From contig NZ_CP166866.1 of NCBI RefSeq assembly GCF_047495555.1, forward strand, positions 1,152,001 to 1,216,000: a stretch of DNA of 64,000 bases, read 5' to 3'. The translations under genes were made by a program, and so were the position numbers. Positions 9,718-19,558 of the stretch are shown piece by piece. Positions within the stretch are counted from its first letter, which is position 1; each line of letters begins with the position of its first letter. Source of the stretch: Methanobacterium_D sp040373355. Lineage in GTDB: Archaea > Methanobacteriota > Methanobacteria > Methanobacteriales > Methanobacteriaceae. Under the pieces are notes generated by a model that searched no databases, was not told the origin of the DNA, and was given only the letters and a program-made list of their open reading frames with translations.

Positions 9718-10119
9718 TTAGAAATTCCGGGTTATAGTTACATTTCCAAAAGGATTCTGGCTTGTTCTACTTTCAATTACATCTGTACCGTTTAGTATTT
9801 CAACACGAAGTTGTAAATTATCATTTCCTAATTTTTGGAAACTAGCAGATACTGAACCTGGATTTGGACCTAAATTATATCTTCTATTTCCATTTCCCTG
9901 TGCAGTTCTATTTCCACTATTATCTGAGATAGTACCATTCCATGTCCCTTGATAACTTACAGCTACGCTAATATCTGAACTTAATGGTTCATTAACTTGT
10001 GTTGGGGAATTGTTTTCAGTTGAGTTATTATTTTGATTTTGGTTGTTATCAATACATCCAGATGCGAAAATAATCATAATAAACAGTAAAATTAAAGATA
10101 AATATTTGTAAACTTGCAA
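9718..10119 (-). CDS. Small secreted lipoprotein-like protein
   Basis: The N terminus is a hydrophobic signal segment ending in a lipobox-like FASGC at about residue 22, then an Asn/Gln-rich linker and a beta-rich domain of about 80 residues. That domain contains AVSYQGTWNGTISDNSG and GSVSASFQKLG. Many Asn-X-Ser/Thr sequons fit surface exposure and AglB-type glycosylation. The start is a TTG with GGAGAG about seven bases upstream; no ATG is available. Function is unknown. Confidence 0.7.
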   Translation of the reverse strand: MQVYKYLSLILLFIMIIFASGCIDNNQNQNNNSTENNSPTQVNEPLSSDISVAVSYQGTWNGTISDNSGNRTAQGNGNRRYNLGPNPGSVSASFQKLGNDNLQLRVEILNGTDVIESRTSQNPFGNVTITRNF

Positions 10120-10194
10120 TTAAACACTCTCCATCTAATAATTTATTGATTAAAATATTAATATCTTTTGATAAATTATTAAATATAAGAGAAT

Positions 10195-12771
10195 TTATTC
10201 TTCAGTTATTCCTCTTATGAAATTCCCAGTTGTGATTCCTCCAAGAGCTATGGACTTGGAATCGTTTTTTAACTTTTTAAGATTATTTTTTTGGTTTTTT
10301 GAATTAAAATCTAAATCAACTACTTTATTATAAATAGAACATATGTGGGCAGCATACTCCTCTGTACGTCCTTGTAGGTCTAAAATAATGGAGTTAATTT
10401 CCATGTTTGTTATTTTTGGCACGTAATCAATAAGAGATAATTCTACAGAGTTTAATACATAAGTTCTGCATTCTCTGTCCAATTTTAATGGAAAAACATG
10501 GTTTTTAATATCTCTAATTCCTAAAAATAAATCCTGATCTTTAACAGGTTCATAAAGACAGGGCAAACAATCTTTAGAAATTAATGATTCCATATTTCCC
10601 TGAACTACTAATTCTAATTCTGTTTCATTATTTTTTTGTTTAATAGAAGATGCTAGATATTTAACTTCCTTACCTGAAAGCTCTGGAGATATGGTAAAAC
10701 TTTTAAAATAATCAAGCAGAGGATTTATTGATATATGATTCCATATATTAAGTGCTGAAGATGCAAAAAGGTTGATATCAGAATTTAAATTTAAAATAAA
10801 TTTTGCTGCACCTATATTTCCAACCATAATTTTATTAATGCCTATTTTAAACAAAGAAACTAAAAAAGGATTTATATCATTTAAAAAGTTGTCTGAATTA
10901 ATTTGAGGTAATTTTAGAATAAGATCAGTCTTGTTAGTCTTACATATGGATAATGCTTCTTCAATTAACCTAATTTGTTCCTCATAATTTATTTCATCTT
11001 TAGAGTTACATTTGACAGTATACAGGTTAAATGGATTAAAATATATTTTAGTTAATCCGATTTCAGCAGATGCCTTTAAAACATTTAAACTATCTACATA
11101 GGCTCCTAAAAATATCTCTTTATTTGATTTTGAATTAAATGTTGTAGTATCATTCTTTTCAAATTTATCTAATTTAGCATACGTTTTTTCTATTTTATCA
11201 TCTGAAGGTTTAAATGAAGAAATAGCCATTGTTTGCATCTTTTCAAACATTTCTCTTCGGATACGATTTAATTCACCTATTGGGGCAAATAAGCCGCCAG
11301 GATAATCTATATTGATATTAACAATTTTAAAAGGAGTACCTCCAGTTTTACTAAATTGCTTTATTATTGTTTCTTCATCAAGAGGCTTTTTAAGTGCTTT
11401 TTCCATTTTATACTCTGGAGTCATTTCCAGTTTTAAACGACCATTGATACTATTAAATTTATTTTTTATTAAAATTGAACCGTTATTTTTAATTGAAATA
11501 TGGAGATCAGCCGAAATTTGATTTTTAGAATTTCCACCAATAATTTGTTGGGCTTTATCAAGGAGTGATTTACGCTTGGTTAGATAAAGTTTTGCGCCTT
11601 TATTTAAAGGGCGTTTAACTTTAAGTTTAAATATGTTATTCTTGACTTCTGGAATTTTATTTAATATCAAACCGTAATCTTGCTCACCTTCATATGTAAA
11701 AACAAGTCCATCACCTTTTTGAGGAATAATATCTCCTTTAATTTCAACTAATGCTGTTCTATCACCTTTATTATAATTTAAAATTGAACCAATGTAAATA
11801 CCACGATTTCCAGGTAAATCTCGACCCATTACTTTATTGTACTTTCCATCTAGAATATATCCTTGTGTAAAATCGCGACTAAATACTAACTTGAGGTTAT
11901 TAATATCTTCTTTATTAGGAGACCATTTGCCTCTTTTAATTGAATCAAGAGCTTTGCGGTAGATGCTTACAACAATGGCTACGTACTCTGGAGACCTCAT
12001 CCTCCCTTCAATTTTAAGAGAATGTATTGAAGATTTACATATTTTGTCAAGATTTTCATAGAGAGCCAGATCACGTGTTGATAATAGATATTTATCTTTA
12101 AGTGGTACTGTTTTTAATTTAATAGGTCTTCCATAGGAATCTTTTTCTCCATAAACAAGATCATATTTTCTTCTACAGGGCTGTGCACACATTCCTCTGT
12201 TTCCACTTCTACCTCCAATAAATGACGATATTAAGCATTGGCCGGAATAAGAATAACAAAGAGCTCCATGGGCAAATATTTCAAGTTCAATTTTAGAAGA
12301 TATATTCTGGTTAATTTCTTCAATTTCAGATAATTCCATTTCCCTTGAAAGTACAACCCGTTTAAATCCCATTTCCGATGCCCATTTAACTCCTTCAAGG
12401 TTATGTATTGTCTTCTGTGTTGATGCATGTAGTTTTAAATCTGGAACAATATTCTTTGCTAGTTCTACAACACCAGTATCCTGAACTAAAATAGCATCTA
12501 CCCCTATTTTATAGAGAAAAATTAGATATTCTGCAACTTTTTTAAGTTCATGATCTTTAATAAGTGTATTGACTGTAACATAGACATTAACTCCATTTAA
12601 ATGAGCAAAATCTACAGCTTCTTTCAATTCATTGTCATTAAAATTAGCTGAGTAATGTCTTGCTCCAAAACTTTTACCTGCAAGGTATATTGCATCTGCA
12701 CCTGCATTAACGGCAGCTTTTAGTGATTCCATACTTCCTGCAGGTGCTAATAGTTCAGGTATTTTTCCCAT
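10195..12771 (-). CDS. Peptidase U32 family protein with C-terminal extension
   Basis: The N-terminal 310 residues are a U32 domain: LLAPAGSMESLKAAVNAGADAIY at the start and the signature HGALCYSYSGQCLISS near residue 168, followed by NRGMCAQPCR with the conserved cysteines. A long C-terminal part matches the DUF3656-containing U32 architecture and brings the length to 858 residues. Members with this fold include enzymes that hydroxylate tRNA or rRNA bases, and collagenase-like proteins. The RNA-modification role is more likely in an archaeon but is inferred. A TGGAG element precedes the ATG. Confidence 0.85.
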   Translation of the reverse strand: MGKIPELLAPAGSMESLKAAVNAGADAIYLAGKSFGARHYSANFNDNELKEAVDFAHLNGVNVYVTVNTLIKDHELKKVAEYLIFLYKIGVDAILVQDTGVVELAKNIVPDLKLHASTQKTIHNLEGVKWASEMGFKRVVLSREMELSEIEEINQNISSKIELEIFAHGALCYSYSGQCLISSFIGGRSGNRGMCAQPCRRKYDLVYGEKDSYGRPIKLKTVPLKDKYLLSTRDLALYENLDKICKSSIHSLKIEGRMRSPEYVAIVVSIYRKALDSIKRGKWSPNKEDINNLKLVFSRDFTQGYILDGKYNKVMGRDLPGNRGIYIGSILNYNKGDRTALVEIKGDIIPQKGDGLVFTYEGEQDYGLILNKIPEVKNNIFKLKVKRPLNKGAKLYLTKRKSLLDKAQQIIGGNSKNQISADLHISIKNNGSILIKNKFNSINGRLKLEMTPEYKMEKALKKPLDEETIIKQFSKTGGTPFKIVNINIDYPGGLFAPIGELNRIRREMFEKMQTMAISSFKPSDDKIEKTYAKLDKFEKNDTTTFNSKSNKEIFLGAYVDSLNVLKASAEIGLTKIYFNPFNLYTVKCNSKDEINYEEQIRLIEEALSICKTNKTDLILKLPQINSDNFLNDINPFLVSLFKIGINKIMVGNIGAAKFILNLNSDINLFASSALNIWNHISINPLLDYFKSFTISPELSGKEVKYLASSIKQKNNETELELVVQGNMESLISKDCLPCLYEPVKDQDLFLGIRDIKNHVFPLKLDRECRTYVLNSVELSLIDYVPKITNMEINSIILDLQGRTEEYAAHICSIYNKVVDLDFNSKNQKNNLKKLKNDSKSIALGGITTGNFIRGITEE

Positions 12772-12932
12772 TATTTTTCTCCAGCATTAATTATTAAAAA
12801 TAAACAGAAACTTTGAATAATTAAACTATCTAATTTAATATAATTATATTTTTAAGTAAAATAGAATATAATAATAAAATCTTTTTATCTATTTAAAATT
12901 ACCTTTAAAATAATTTAACGATGGGAGATAAC

Positions 12933-13508
12933 ATGTATATCTGTTTAGAGGGCATTGATGGTTCTGGAAAATCAACACAAATACTTCTTATTGAAAAATG
13001 GCTTGAAGAATGTGGACATGAAGTAAAACGAATTTTTGAGCCTACAGATTCATCAGTTGGAACGTTGATTAGAGAAATGTTAAGAGATTCCAATGCTACT
13101 GGAGATAATTTTCAGAAAACACTTGCACTTTTATTTGCAGCAGATCGAATGGTATTGCTGAATGAAATAGAAGCTGCAGAGCAGGATAATAAGATAGTAA
13201 TAAGTGATAGATGTTTTTATTCAAGTATAGTATATCAAAATGGGCCTGAATGGCTTTATGAAATAAATAAACATGTTAAAAAGCCGAATGTTGTTATATT
13301 ACTTGATCTTGATGTTGAAACTGCACTTTCAAGATGTGATGGAAAAGACAGCTTTGAAAATAAAGCATTCCTTGATAATATAAAGAAAAGATACCTAAAA
13401 CTTGCAGAAGAAAATGGCTTCTATGTTGTAAATGCTAATAATGGGGTTAATAAAGTCCATGAAGATATAAAAAGGAATATATCTCCAAAAATTGGTAGAT
13501 GTATATAA
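12933..13508 (+). CDS. tmk: Thymidylate kinase
   Basis: This is a dTMP kinase that makes dTDP for DNA synthesis. The P-loop EGIDGSGKST is near the N terminus, followed by FEPTDSS (dTMP-binding region) and VISDRCFYSS with the conserved DR. The length of 191 residues fits the family. The open frame begins at 12921, but the ATG at 12933 is favoured because GGAG lies five bases before it. It is divergent from the U32 gene. A second Tmk-like kinase is present at 47169-47735. Confidence 0.92.
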   Translation: MYICLEGIDGSGKSTQILLIEKWLEECGHEVKRIFEPTDSSVGTLIREMLRDSNATGDNFQKTLALLFAADRMVLLNEIEAAEQDNKIVISDRCFYSSIVYQNGPEWLYEINKHVKKPNVVILLDLDVETALSRCDGKDSFENKAFLDNIKKRYLKLAEENGFYVVNANNGVNKVHEDIKRNISPKIGRCI

Positions 13509-13645
13509 AAAATTTAGTTATTTTCATTTTACTTATTTTTAAAGATTTTATATAATATGCAAAAATTAAAGTAATATCTTTAGCATAATATATAATGAAA
13601 TGAATTTATGACTAATTATTATTTAATCCAGTAAGGTGCTAAAAT

Positions 13646-14086
13646 ATGGTAAATAGAGATACTCTAATGGATATGATCATAAATACTGATTTAGAAAAAG
13701 TTCAGGGCCCTAAAGATAATTGGGAAAAGCATATAGATCTTGATGATGGAAGAGTCCTTATTGTTGGCTATGAAGAAGAAGGAAAGGTTTGTGAAGGATT
13801 AACTGAAAATCTAACAAGTGGACAGTACGGAGAAAAAAAGTGCGCAATTACATATAAATGGTACTGGGAACTTAGAGATGGTGAAACATGGGATGTAATA
13901 TATGAAAATAGAGATACTGACTTTGGTTTTTGTTCTGAAGACTTAGAAGCAGATTGGAGCGACCAGAATACATTTGAAAATATAGGAGAAGTTCCTGGAA
14001 CAGAACTGTGCACATGGAGCAATCAGGATAGCATTGAAGATATCGTAGATGATATATTTGATGATATTGAAGACATGTTTGATTAA
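13646..14086 (+). CDS. Acidic hypothetical protein, 146 aa
   Basis: A strongly acidic soluble protein that ends in a run of Asp/Glu (EDIVDDIFDDIEDMFD). Four cysteines (VCEG, KCAI, FCSE and LCTW) and many Trp and Tyr suggest a folded domain. No known family was recognised. AAGGTG lies nine bases before the ATG. It is followed by hairpin array B and a convergent small gene. Confidence 0.6.
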   Translation: MVNRDTLMDMIINTDLEKVQGPKDNWEKHIDLDDGRVLIVGYEEEGKVCEGLTENLTSGQYGEKKCAITYKWYWELRDGETWDVIYENRDTDFGFCSEDLEADWSDQNTFENIGEVPGTELCTWSNQDSIEDIVDDIFDDIEDMFD

Positions 14087-14150
14087 AAATTAATAATTAA
14101 ATTTAAGTATAAAATAACTTGAAAATGAATAGAATAACTAGAACCCTACC

Positions 14151-14290
14151 GAAATTCTACGAATTTCTGTGGTCATCGAAAACTTTGTTTTCGGGACATC
14201 GAAATTGAAAAATTTCGAATGCCACGAATCGAAAGATTCGCCGGCTTCAAACACAGGGTGTTGGGGCGCCAAAATTCCTTTAAATTTTTG
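14151..14290. repeat. Tandem hairpin array B
   Basis: It fills the convergent gap after the acidic protein. Hairpins are GAAATTC-TAC-GAATTTC (14151-14167), CGAAAAC-TTT-GTTTTCG (14177-14193), CGAAATT/AATTTCG with a GAAA loop (14200-14217), CGAATC/GATTCG with a GAAA loop (14225-14240), and an imperfect pair at 14248-14264. The right end, GCGCC followed by an AAATT/AATTT pair and TTTGAGCGAG, resembles the right ends of arrays C and D. Confidence 0.8.
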
Positions 14291-14296
14291 AGCGAG

Positions 14297-14494
14297 TTAT
14301 TTTTTACCTTCTAGTTCTTGAATTCTTTCATTTAGAGCTTTTATTATCACATCTTGAGCATTTTCAAGATTTTCTTTTTCTCCTTGAAGTATTGGTCCAT
14401 CTTCGCTTTGCATTATTTCTAAGTTATATTCTTCCATTACAGTGGCAAGTACTTGACCTGGAACTCCTGGAGGTATTCTCATTTCATATTTCAT
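14297..14494 (-). CDS. Small conserved-type hypothetical protein, 65 aa
   Basis: It begins KYEMRIPPGVPGQVL, has a central MEEYNLEIMQSEDGPIL region and ends in a helix. The composition suggests a compact alpha-beta fold like a small ligand- or RNA-binding module, but no family is recognised. AGGTGATTGA precedes the ATG. It lies directly downstream of the tyrosyl-tRNA synthetase gene on the same strand with a 58-bp gap, so it may be co-transcribed. Confidence 0.65.
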   Translation of the reverse strand: MKYEMRIPPGVPGQVLATVMEEYNLEIMQSEDGPILQGEKENLENAQDVIIKALNERIQELEGKK

Positions 14495-14552
14495 TCAATC
14501 ACCTAGTTGAATTTTAATTTAACTTATTTTATAATCATTAGAATCCTTAATC

Positions 14553-15512
14553 TTACTTTTGAAGATATTCTCTTACTGGCTCAAAGATTTTAATTAAATT
14601 ACTGGTTACAGCATTTTTAAGATCAAGTGGATGCAAATTTCCATTTTTATATGATTCTAGAAGCTCATCATAGGTTAATTGTAGATTTCCACCAAATTTT
14701 TCTGGCCTTTCAATTAATAGAGTATTTTGAGAGTCATATATGTAATACTTAGCAATTTCTATAACTGGATTTCCTTCAACTTCTCCGGCAGGGCAGTAAC
14801 TGTTTTTAATCTTCTTTTTTATGTCTTCTGGTGAATCATCAATTGCTATGAAATTTTCTTTACTTGAAGACATCTTTTCACTGCCGTCAGTACCATGTAA
14901 AATGGGTGTGTGAATACAAACTGGTGCAGATGAGCCTACTTTTGGTAAATTTTCCCTTGCAAGCATGTGAATTTTACGCTGCTCCATTCCACCTAAAGCA
15001 ACATCAACATCTAAAAAAAGCATATCAATAACCTGCATTAAAGGGTATATAACTTCTGCAACTTTATGATCTTCTTGATCCCTTGTAATTTGGGCCATAC
15101 TTCTCCTTGCACGTGTTAGAGTAGTTGAAAGTGCAAGTTCGTAAACTTTAAGGGTGTATTCATCATCAGTCTGGAAAGAAGATCCTGAAATAAATTCTGT
15201 TTCTTCATTTAACCCTAAAGCAAGGAAACATTTCTTCATGTATTCAGAAATTTCTCTAATTTCTTCAATTGTTCCTTTACTGTTTAAATAAGCATGAAGA
15301 TCTGCAAGAAGAATCTTTATTTTAAAACCCGATTTTTGCAGGTCTATCATCTTTTTTACGGTGATGGCATGTCCTAGGTGAACCTTACCTGAAGGTTCAT
15401 AACCAATATATGCAACTGGAGTATCTTTTTGAAGTTTTTCTTTAAGTTCATCTATAGATATTATTTCAAGTGTTCCTTTTTCAATAAGGTCAATTTTTGT
15501 ATTTATGTCCAT
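14553..15512 (-). CDS. tyrS: Tyrosyl-tRNA synthetase
   Basis: A class I aminoacyl-tRNA synthetase charging tRNA-Tyr. The HIGH-type motif is HLGH in GYEPSGKVHLGHA (near residue 46), and the KMSKS motif is KMSSS near residue 213. The length of 319 residues is that of the short archaeal form without the bacterial S4 domain. Two ATGs are adjacent; the second (15512) is better spaced from GGTGAT. It is the third gene of a minus-strand block after NMD3. Confidence 0.95.
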   Translation of the reverse strand: MDINTKIDLIEKGTLEIISIDELKEKLQKDTPVAYIGYEPSGKVHLGHAITVKKMIDLQKSGFKIKILLADLHAYLNSKGTIEEIREISEYMKKCFLALGLNEETEFISGSSFQTDDEYTLKVYELALSTTLTRARRSMAQITRDQEDHKVAEVIYPLMQVIDMLFLDVDVALGGMEQRKIHMLARENLPKVGSSAPVCIHTPILHGTDGSEKMSSSKENFIAIDDSPEDIKKKIKNSYCPAGEVEGNPVIEIAKYYIYDSQNTLLIERPEKFGGNLQLTYDELLESYKNGNLHPLDLKNAVTSNLIKIFEPVREYLQK

Positions 15513-15688
15513 CATATCACCGTAAATGATTTAAAAATAGATTTTACTATGTAATTATAAAATTGAATGTGTTATGTTCATTTAATCATATTTAAGTATA
15601 GTTTTATATAATTTAAATATTTTGAAAAATTGATATTTAATTATAGAATAAAAATTGTTTTTAATTTGTCTTAAATAATAAAATGGAT

Positions 15689-16729
15689 TTAAAGCACATA
15701 TATGTTCTCATCTATTACAATTACTGGTATTTGAGATCCCATTTCAACTTCAGCAGTTTTTGGATTAATTTCAATATCAATAGGTTCATAAGTATCAGGA
15801 TGTAGCACCTGTATTGAACTTGGAGTTTTTGCAGTCACTGTAGTCTCTTTAATATCTTCTTTTTTAGCAACAGTTTCAATTTTATCGTAATTTCGCCACT
15901 GAACTGAAATTTGATTTGAAGAAATAAGGTCTCTAAAGAGTACTTTTTTACCATCTATATTTAAAACCTGCCCTATTGATCCTTCGTACTTGATAAAATC
16001 ATTAACTCTAAAATACGGTATTCTAAGCGAAATCCAAATTCTATGGAGATCCTTCCCTTTTGATTTGTCTCGTCCCATAAGTCGTGGAGATTCCTTCATC
16101 ACGCCCCCAAAATGATCCTTTAAAATATTTGTTAGGTTCTTTGCAACCTTATAAGAACCAACATAATAATCTATGCCTTCTTTAAGGACAGAACGTTCTG
16201 AAATATATGCCATTTTATTTTTTTTAGAGATTTTACTGATGTTATCTGCAATTAGTGTATCTATTGATGCAATTTCTTGCATGTCAGGAACTCTATTATC
16301 TGCTCTTAATTGAATTACAGCCTCATAATATCCTGATGTTAGTTTACTGCACTCTGGACAAACAGTTCTAATAATTTTAACGTTCATTTTATAGTCTTGA
16401 TGAATAGTTTCTCCTAAAACATTTGCTTTGATATGAACAATGGTTTCGATAATTGATCCCCGTGCCATCAGCATTTCAACGTCCATTTCAACGCCTTCAG
16501 CATATTTATTAAGCTTAATTTCTTTATTTAATGTATTTAGAATTATTTCTTCGTCAGTTAGTTCTAGCTCATACCATTTACCACTAATAAGACGTGATTC
16601 GCAGTGGGCGCATAATGTAATTTCTATCTCATTAGGAACTTCTGCTAGAACAAGTTCTTCTAAAAAACAGGACTTACAAACGCCTTCAACAACTTCTTCA
16701 TCAGTATTTCCGCATTTTGGACAAAACAT
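15689..16729 (-). CDS. NMD3-family ribosome biogenesis protein
   Basis: The N-terminal zinc-binding region has CPKCGNTDEEVVEGVCKSC, then a second set with CAHCES and CPEC (near residues 37-126), the layout of NMD3 family proteins. In eukaryotes NMD3 is the 60S export adaptor; the archaeal homologue is thought to bind the large subunit. The C-terminal region is beta-rich and ends in a VIVIDENIYVL stretch. Length is 346 residues. Ribosome-binding signals are weak. Array C lies immediately upstream. Confidence 0.85.
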   Translation of the reverse strand: MFCPKCGNTDEEVVEGVCKSCFLEELVLAEVPNEIEITLCAHCESRLISGKWYELELTDEEIILNTLNKEIKLNKYAEGVEMDVEMLMARGSIIETIVHIKANVLGETIHQDYKMNVKIIRTVCPECSKLTSGYYEAVIQLRADNRVPDMQEIASIDTLIADNISKISKKNKMAYISERSVLKEGIDYYVGSYKVAKNLTNILKDHFGGVMKESPRLMGRDKSKGKDLHRIWISLRIPYFRVNDFIKYEGSIGQVLNIDGKKVLFRDLISSNQISVQWRNYDKIETVAKKEDIKETTVTAKTPSSIQVLHPDTYEPIDIEINPKTAEVEMGSQIPVIVIDENIYVL

Positions 16730-16751
16730 AATATCAGTCTAATAAAATCCT

Positions 16752-16845
16752 CGAAAATCAATAGATTTTCGGGACACTCAAACATTCTATGTTTGGTGCA
16801 GAGAAACTTTAGTTTTTCATGCGCCAAAAATTCTCCGAATTTTGA
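16752..16845. repeat. Tandem hairpin array C
   Basis: It lies between aIF2-beta and NMD3 in a minus-strand block. Hairpins are CGAAAATC-AATA-GATTTTCG (16752-16771), CAAACAT-TCT-ATGTTTG (16779-16795), GAAAC/GTTTTTC (16803 onward) and AAAATTC-TCC-GAATTTT (16827-16843), followed by GAGCGAAGAG. The first hairpin and its GGGAC tail match words in array B. Confidence 0.8.
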
Positions 16846-16882
16846 GCGAAGAGTTTAAAATGAAAATAAATGGAAATTCCAT

Positions 16883-17290
16883 TTACAATGTCTTGAGTGG
16901 GGCTTTAGCACCGCACGCTTCACATTTAAGTAAGAATATACGGTCTTCTCTAACTATTCTTGTATCTGGCCTGTTGCACTCGTGACACATAATGAATCTT
17001 TTCACGTAATCATCAATTCTATCGTTTATGAGGTAATGGGTGAATTTACCTTGCATAATAGCTCTGCTTCCTTCTAAGTTCCCCGCAGTACCTAACTCTC
17101 TTAATAAGAACTTTAAAAGATGTTGGGGGTCTCTGTTTAATGCTTCAGCTATTTCTTTAAAGTTTTGAATAATAGTTCTGTTTCCCTGAATTACAGAATA
17201 AGCACGTGGTACATTAAATCTCTTTGTTTCAAAAACCTTTTGTGGTAATTGATCTATTGCTCTATCTAATAATTTATCGTAATCGCTCAT
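16883..17290 (-). CDS. Translation initiation factor 2 subunit beta
   Basis: A 135-residue aIF2-beta, part of the factor that brings initiator Met-tRNA to the small subunit. The central alpha-beta domain (PRAYSVIQGNRTIIQNF through HLLKFLLRELGT) is followed by a C-terminal zinc ribbon, CHECNRPDTRI through CEACGAKAPLK. Length is normal. AAGGAGG lies seven bases before the ATG. It is downstream of the MCM gene on the same strand. Confidence 0.95.
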   Translation of the reverse strand: MSDYDKLLDRAIDQLPQKVFETKRFNVPRAYSVIQGNRTIIQNFKEIAEALNRDPQHLLKFLLRELGTAGNLEGSRAIMQGKFTHYLINDRIDDYVKRFIMCHECNRPDTRIVREDRIFLLKCEACGAKAPLKTL

Positions 17291-17364
17291 ATTACAACCT
17301 CCTTCCTTAAAAATTGAGAAATGATTATTTAAAAATTTTATCTTAAAATTAATATTTTAAAATT

Positions 17365-17389
17365 AAAGGCATATAAACTATGCCTTTTT
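17365..17389 (-). terminator. Hairpin between MCM and aIF2-beta
   Basis: AAAGGCATA (17365-17373) pairs perfectly with TATGCCTTT (17379-17387) around a 5-nt loop. A T-run follows on the plus strand, and AATTTT follows on the minus strand. It lies downstream of the MCM stop and may end that transcript or sit in the aIF2-beta leader. Confidence 0.4.
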
Positions 17390-17403
17390 AACATAAAAAA
17401 TTA

Positions 17404-17427
17404 ATGATTGAAACAAGCTTCAATCAT
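17404..17427 (-). terminator. Hairpin overlapping the MCM stop codon
   Basis: ATGATTGAA (17404-17412) pairs with TTCAATCAT (17419-17427). The right arm contains the MCM stop codon. It is a second candidate 3'-end structure for the MCM transcript. Confidence 0.35.
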
Positions 17428-19427
17428 ACAGCCCTAAGATAACCTGATGAAGGCTCAAATATTAATCCCTGCTGCTTTAATTTAGTGATTATCTGCTCGA
17501 TTTTGTCTTCGCTTACATTATACTTGTCTGACATCTCATCGATAAGTATATTGGTTGGTACTCTGCCACCATATTCATCACTTAATTCTTTAAGGATTTC
17601 AATTAAAACTCTAGCTTTGTCACGTTCTGATTTAGGTGTACGTCCTTCGACCTTGTCAATATCAACTTTTCCAGTATCTGGATCAAGTCCCACCTGTTTC
17701 ATACATTCTTGCTGTAGTTTGATTGCTCTTTTAGCATCTTCAGCAGTAACCTCTTTTCCAAGACGTATTTTACAATTTGCCTCAGATAAACGCACTAAAG
17801 CTTCAAGCTGACGTGCAGTAATTGGAACTGGAGAATCATCATCATCTGCACTGCCTCTCATTCCAACATAGAATTCTTGAAGAACCTCAATAGCTCCATC
17901 AGTAAGTTGTGGATGCACCTGTTTTCTAGCATATGCAATATATTTCCTTAGAAGTTCTGGATCAATTTCAAATGGAATTTCTGCATTTTGGTGAATGTTT
18001 AAAATATGAGCGGCAAGTTTTTTATCTCTTTCCGCATTTGGCTTATCTTCAACAACAAATATAAGGTCAAACCTTGAAAGGATTGGAGAAGGAAGGTTAA
18101 TTTGTTCTGCAATAGATTTATAACGGTCAAATCTTCCAAATTTGGGGTTTGCAGCAGCAAGCATTGCACATCTTGAATTAAGAGTGGCCATTATCCCTGC
18201 CTTTGCAATACTTATAGTTTGCTGTTCGAGAGCTTCGTGAATAGCAGAACGGTCTTCTGACCTCATTTTATCCAGTTCGTCAACACAAACGTTTCCACGA
18301 TCTCCAAGCACAAGTGCACCCGCTTCAAGTGACCATCCTCCTAGATCGTCTTTTACAGCAGCTGCAGTAAGTCCTACTCCACTTGTACCTTTACCACTTG
18401 TATAGATACCACGTGGTGCCAGTTTAGAGACATATTTAAGCATCTGTGATTTACCAATACCGGGATCACCCACAATCAGGATGTGAATATCTCCTCTGAT
18501 TCTGGTTTTATCTTCAAGCTCTTTAGCCGCCCCTCCAAATAGTTGTAGAGCTATAGCCTCTTTTACTTCTCTATAACCTTGAATTGAAGGTGCTGTAGAA
18601 TTAATTATTTTATTATAAACGTCAGGATCTTTTGCAAGTGTCTTTATCTTTTCCTCATCTTCTTCACTAATTTGAAGCTCTTCAAATTCCTGTTCAAGTG
18701 CCTCAATATAGTTACAATAAATATAGTTTTTAAATAGTTTTGTCTGTTCATCCCGAACAGTTTTTAAAGTTCCTGTAATTCGTATAATATCTCCAGGAGT
18801 TATGGTATCAACCAGATCATCTTCTAGGACAACATTTATCTGTCTTGGTTGTTCTCCCCCAGATAAGTTTTCTAAGGGTTCCTGAAGCTTAGTAGTTTGC
18901 GTATCTAAAAATTCAGATTCTTCTTGAAGTAACCTAAATGATCTGCCTCCACAGTCCTGACATAAAGCAGGTTCACTAATCATATTGCTTTTTTGCTCCA
19001 CTTCATGAAGCCGCATACAGCTTCTGCACTCAAACATCGCATTTACAATTCTTGGGCGGATTTCATTGGCTTTCCTTATGATTCCATCTACTGCGATGAA
19101 TTTACCAATATATTTACTTCTAAGTTCCCGTAATGGGATTACATTGCTTAAATTTTCAAATCTTACATTTAAATCCGCATTTTTACGTGTTGTATCAATG
19201 TTTTTTATTGCCTTTTGGGCTGCTTTTATAACCTCTTCTGGCTTTTCTACAAGTAAATCTGCTAAATCAGAGTCGAACATTTCCAACTGTAAGTAATCTA
19301 CGACTACTGATCGTTCATCCGGATATTTTCCAAGCGCTTCAAAGATAGCGTCCTTGTATTCGGTTGAGAAAAAATCTTCAAATTTTGCTACTGAAGTTTT
19401 TGATTTTTCGGTTATGTTGTCCATCAT
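17424..19427 (-). CDS. mcm: Replicative helicase MCM
   Basis: This is the archaeal MCM hexameric 3'-5' DNA helicase. The N-terminal domain includes a zinc site (CRSCMRLHEVEQ through CQDCGG, about residues 133-160) and an OB-fold. The AAA+ core has Walker A GDPGIGKS near residue 320, Walker B CVDELDKM near 384 and the arginine-finger motif LSRFDL near 447. A winged-helix tail follows. Length 667 is typical. The start could be either of two adjacent ATGs. It lies upstream of aIF2-beta on the same strand. Confidence 0.97.
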   Translation of the reverse strand: MMDNITEKSKTSVAKFEDFFSTEYKDAIFEALGKYPDERSVVVDYLQLEMFDSDLADLLVEKPEEVIKAAQKAIKNIDTTRKNADLNVRFENLSNVIPLRELRSKYIGKFIAVDGIIRKANEIRPRIVNAMFECRSCMRLHEVEQKSNMISEPALCQDCGGRSFRLLQEESEFLDTQTTKLQEPLENLSGGEQPRQINVVLEDDLVDTITPGDIIRITGTLKTVRDEQTKLFKNYIYCNYIEALEQEFEELQISEEDEEKIKTLAKDPDVYNKIINSTAPSIQGYREVKEAIALQLFGGAAKELEDKTRIRGDIHILIVGDPGIGKSQMLKYVSKLAPRGIYTSGKGTSGVGLTAAAVKDDLGGWSLEAGALVLGDRGNVCVDELDKMRSEDRSAIHEALEQQTISIAKAGIMATLNSRCAMLAAANPKFGRFDRYKSIAEQINLPSPILSRFDLIFVVEDKPNAERDKKLAAHILNIHQNAEIPFEIDPELLRKYIAYARKQVHPQLTDGAIEVLQEFYVGMRGSADDDDSPVPITARQLEALVRLSEANCKIRLGKEVTAEDAKRAIKLQQECMKQVGLDPDTGKVDIDKVEGRTPKSERDKARVLIEILKELSDEYGGRVPTNILIDEMSDKYNVSEDKIEQIITKLKQQGLIFEPSSGYLRAV

Positions 19428-19558
19428 AAATATATCTGTAAATTTATATAATATTCTTTGCGCTTGTGAAAAATAGAAAATTATGTTAATAATTATAACT
19501 ATTTATATAATTAAAACAAATTTTAATTGATTTCAATTATCTTTTTCACGGTGATTAA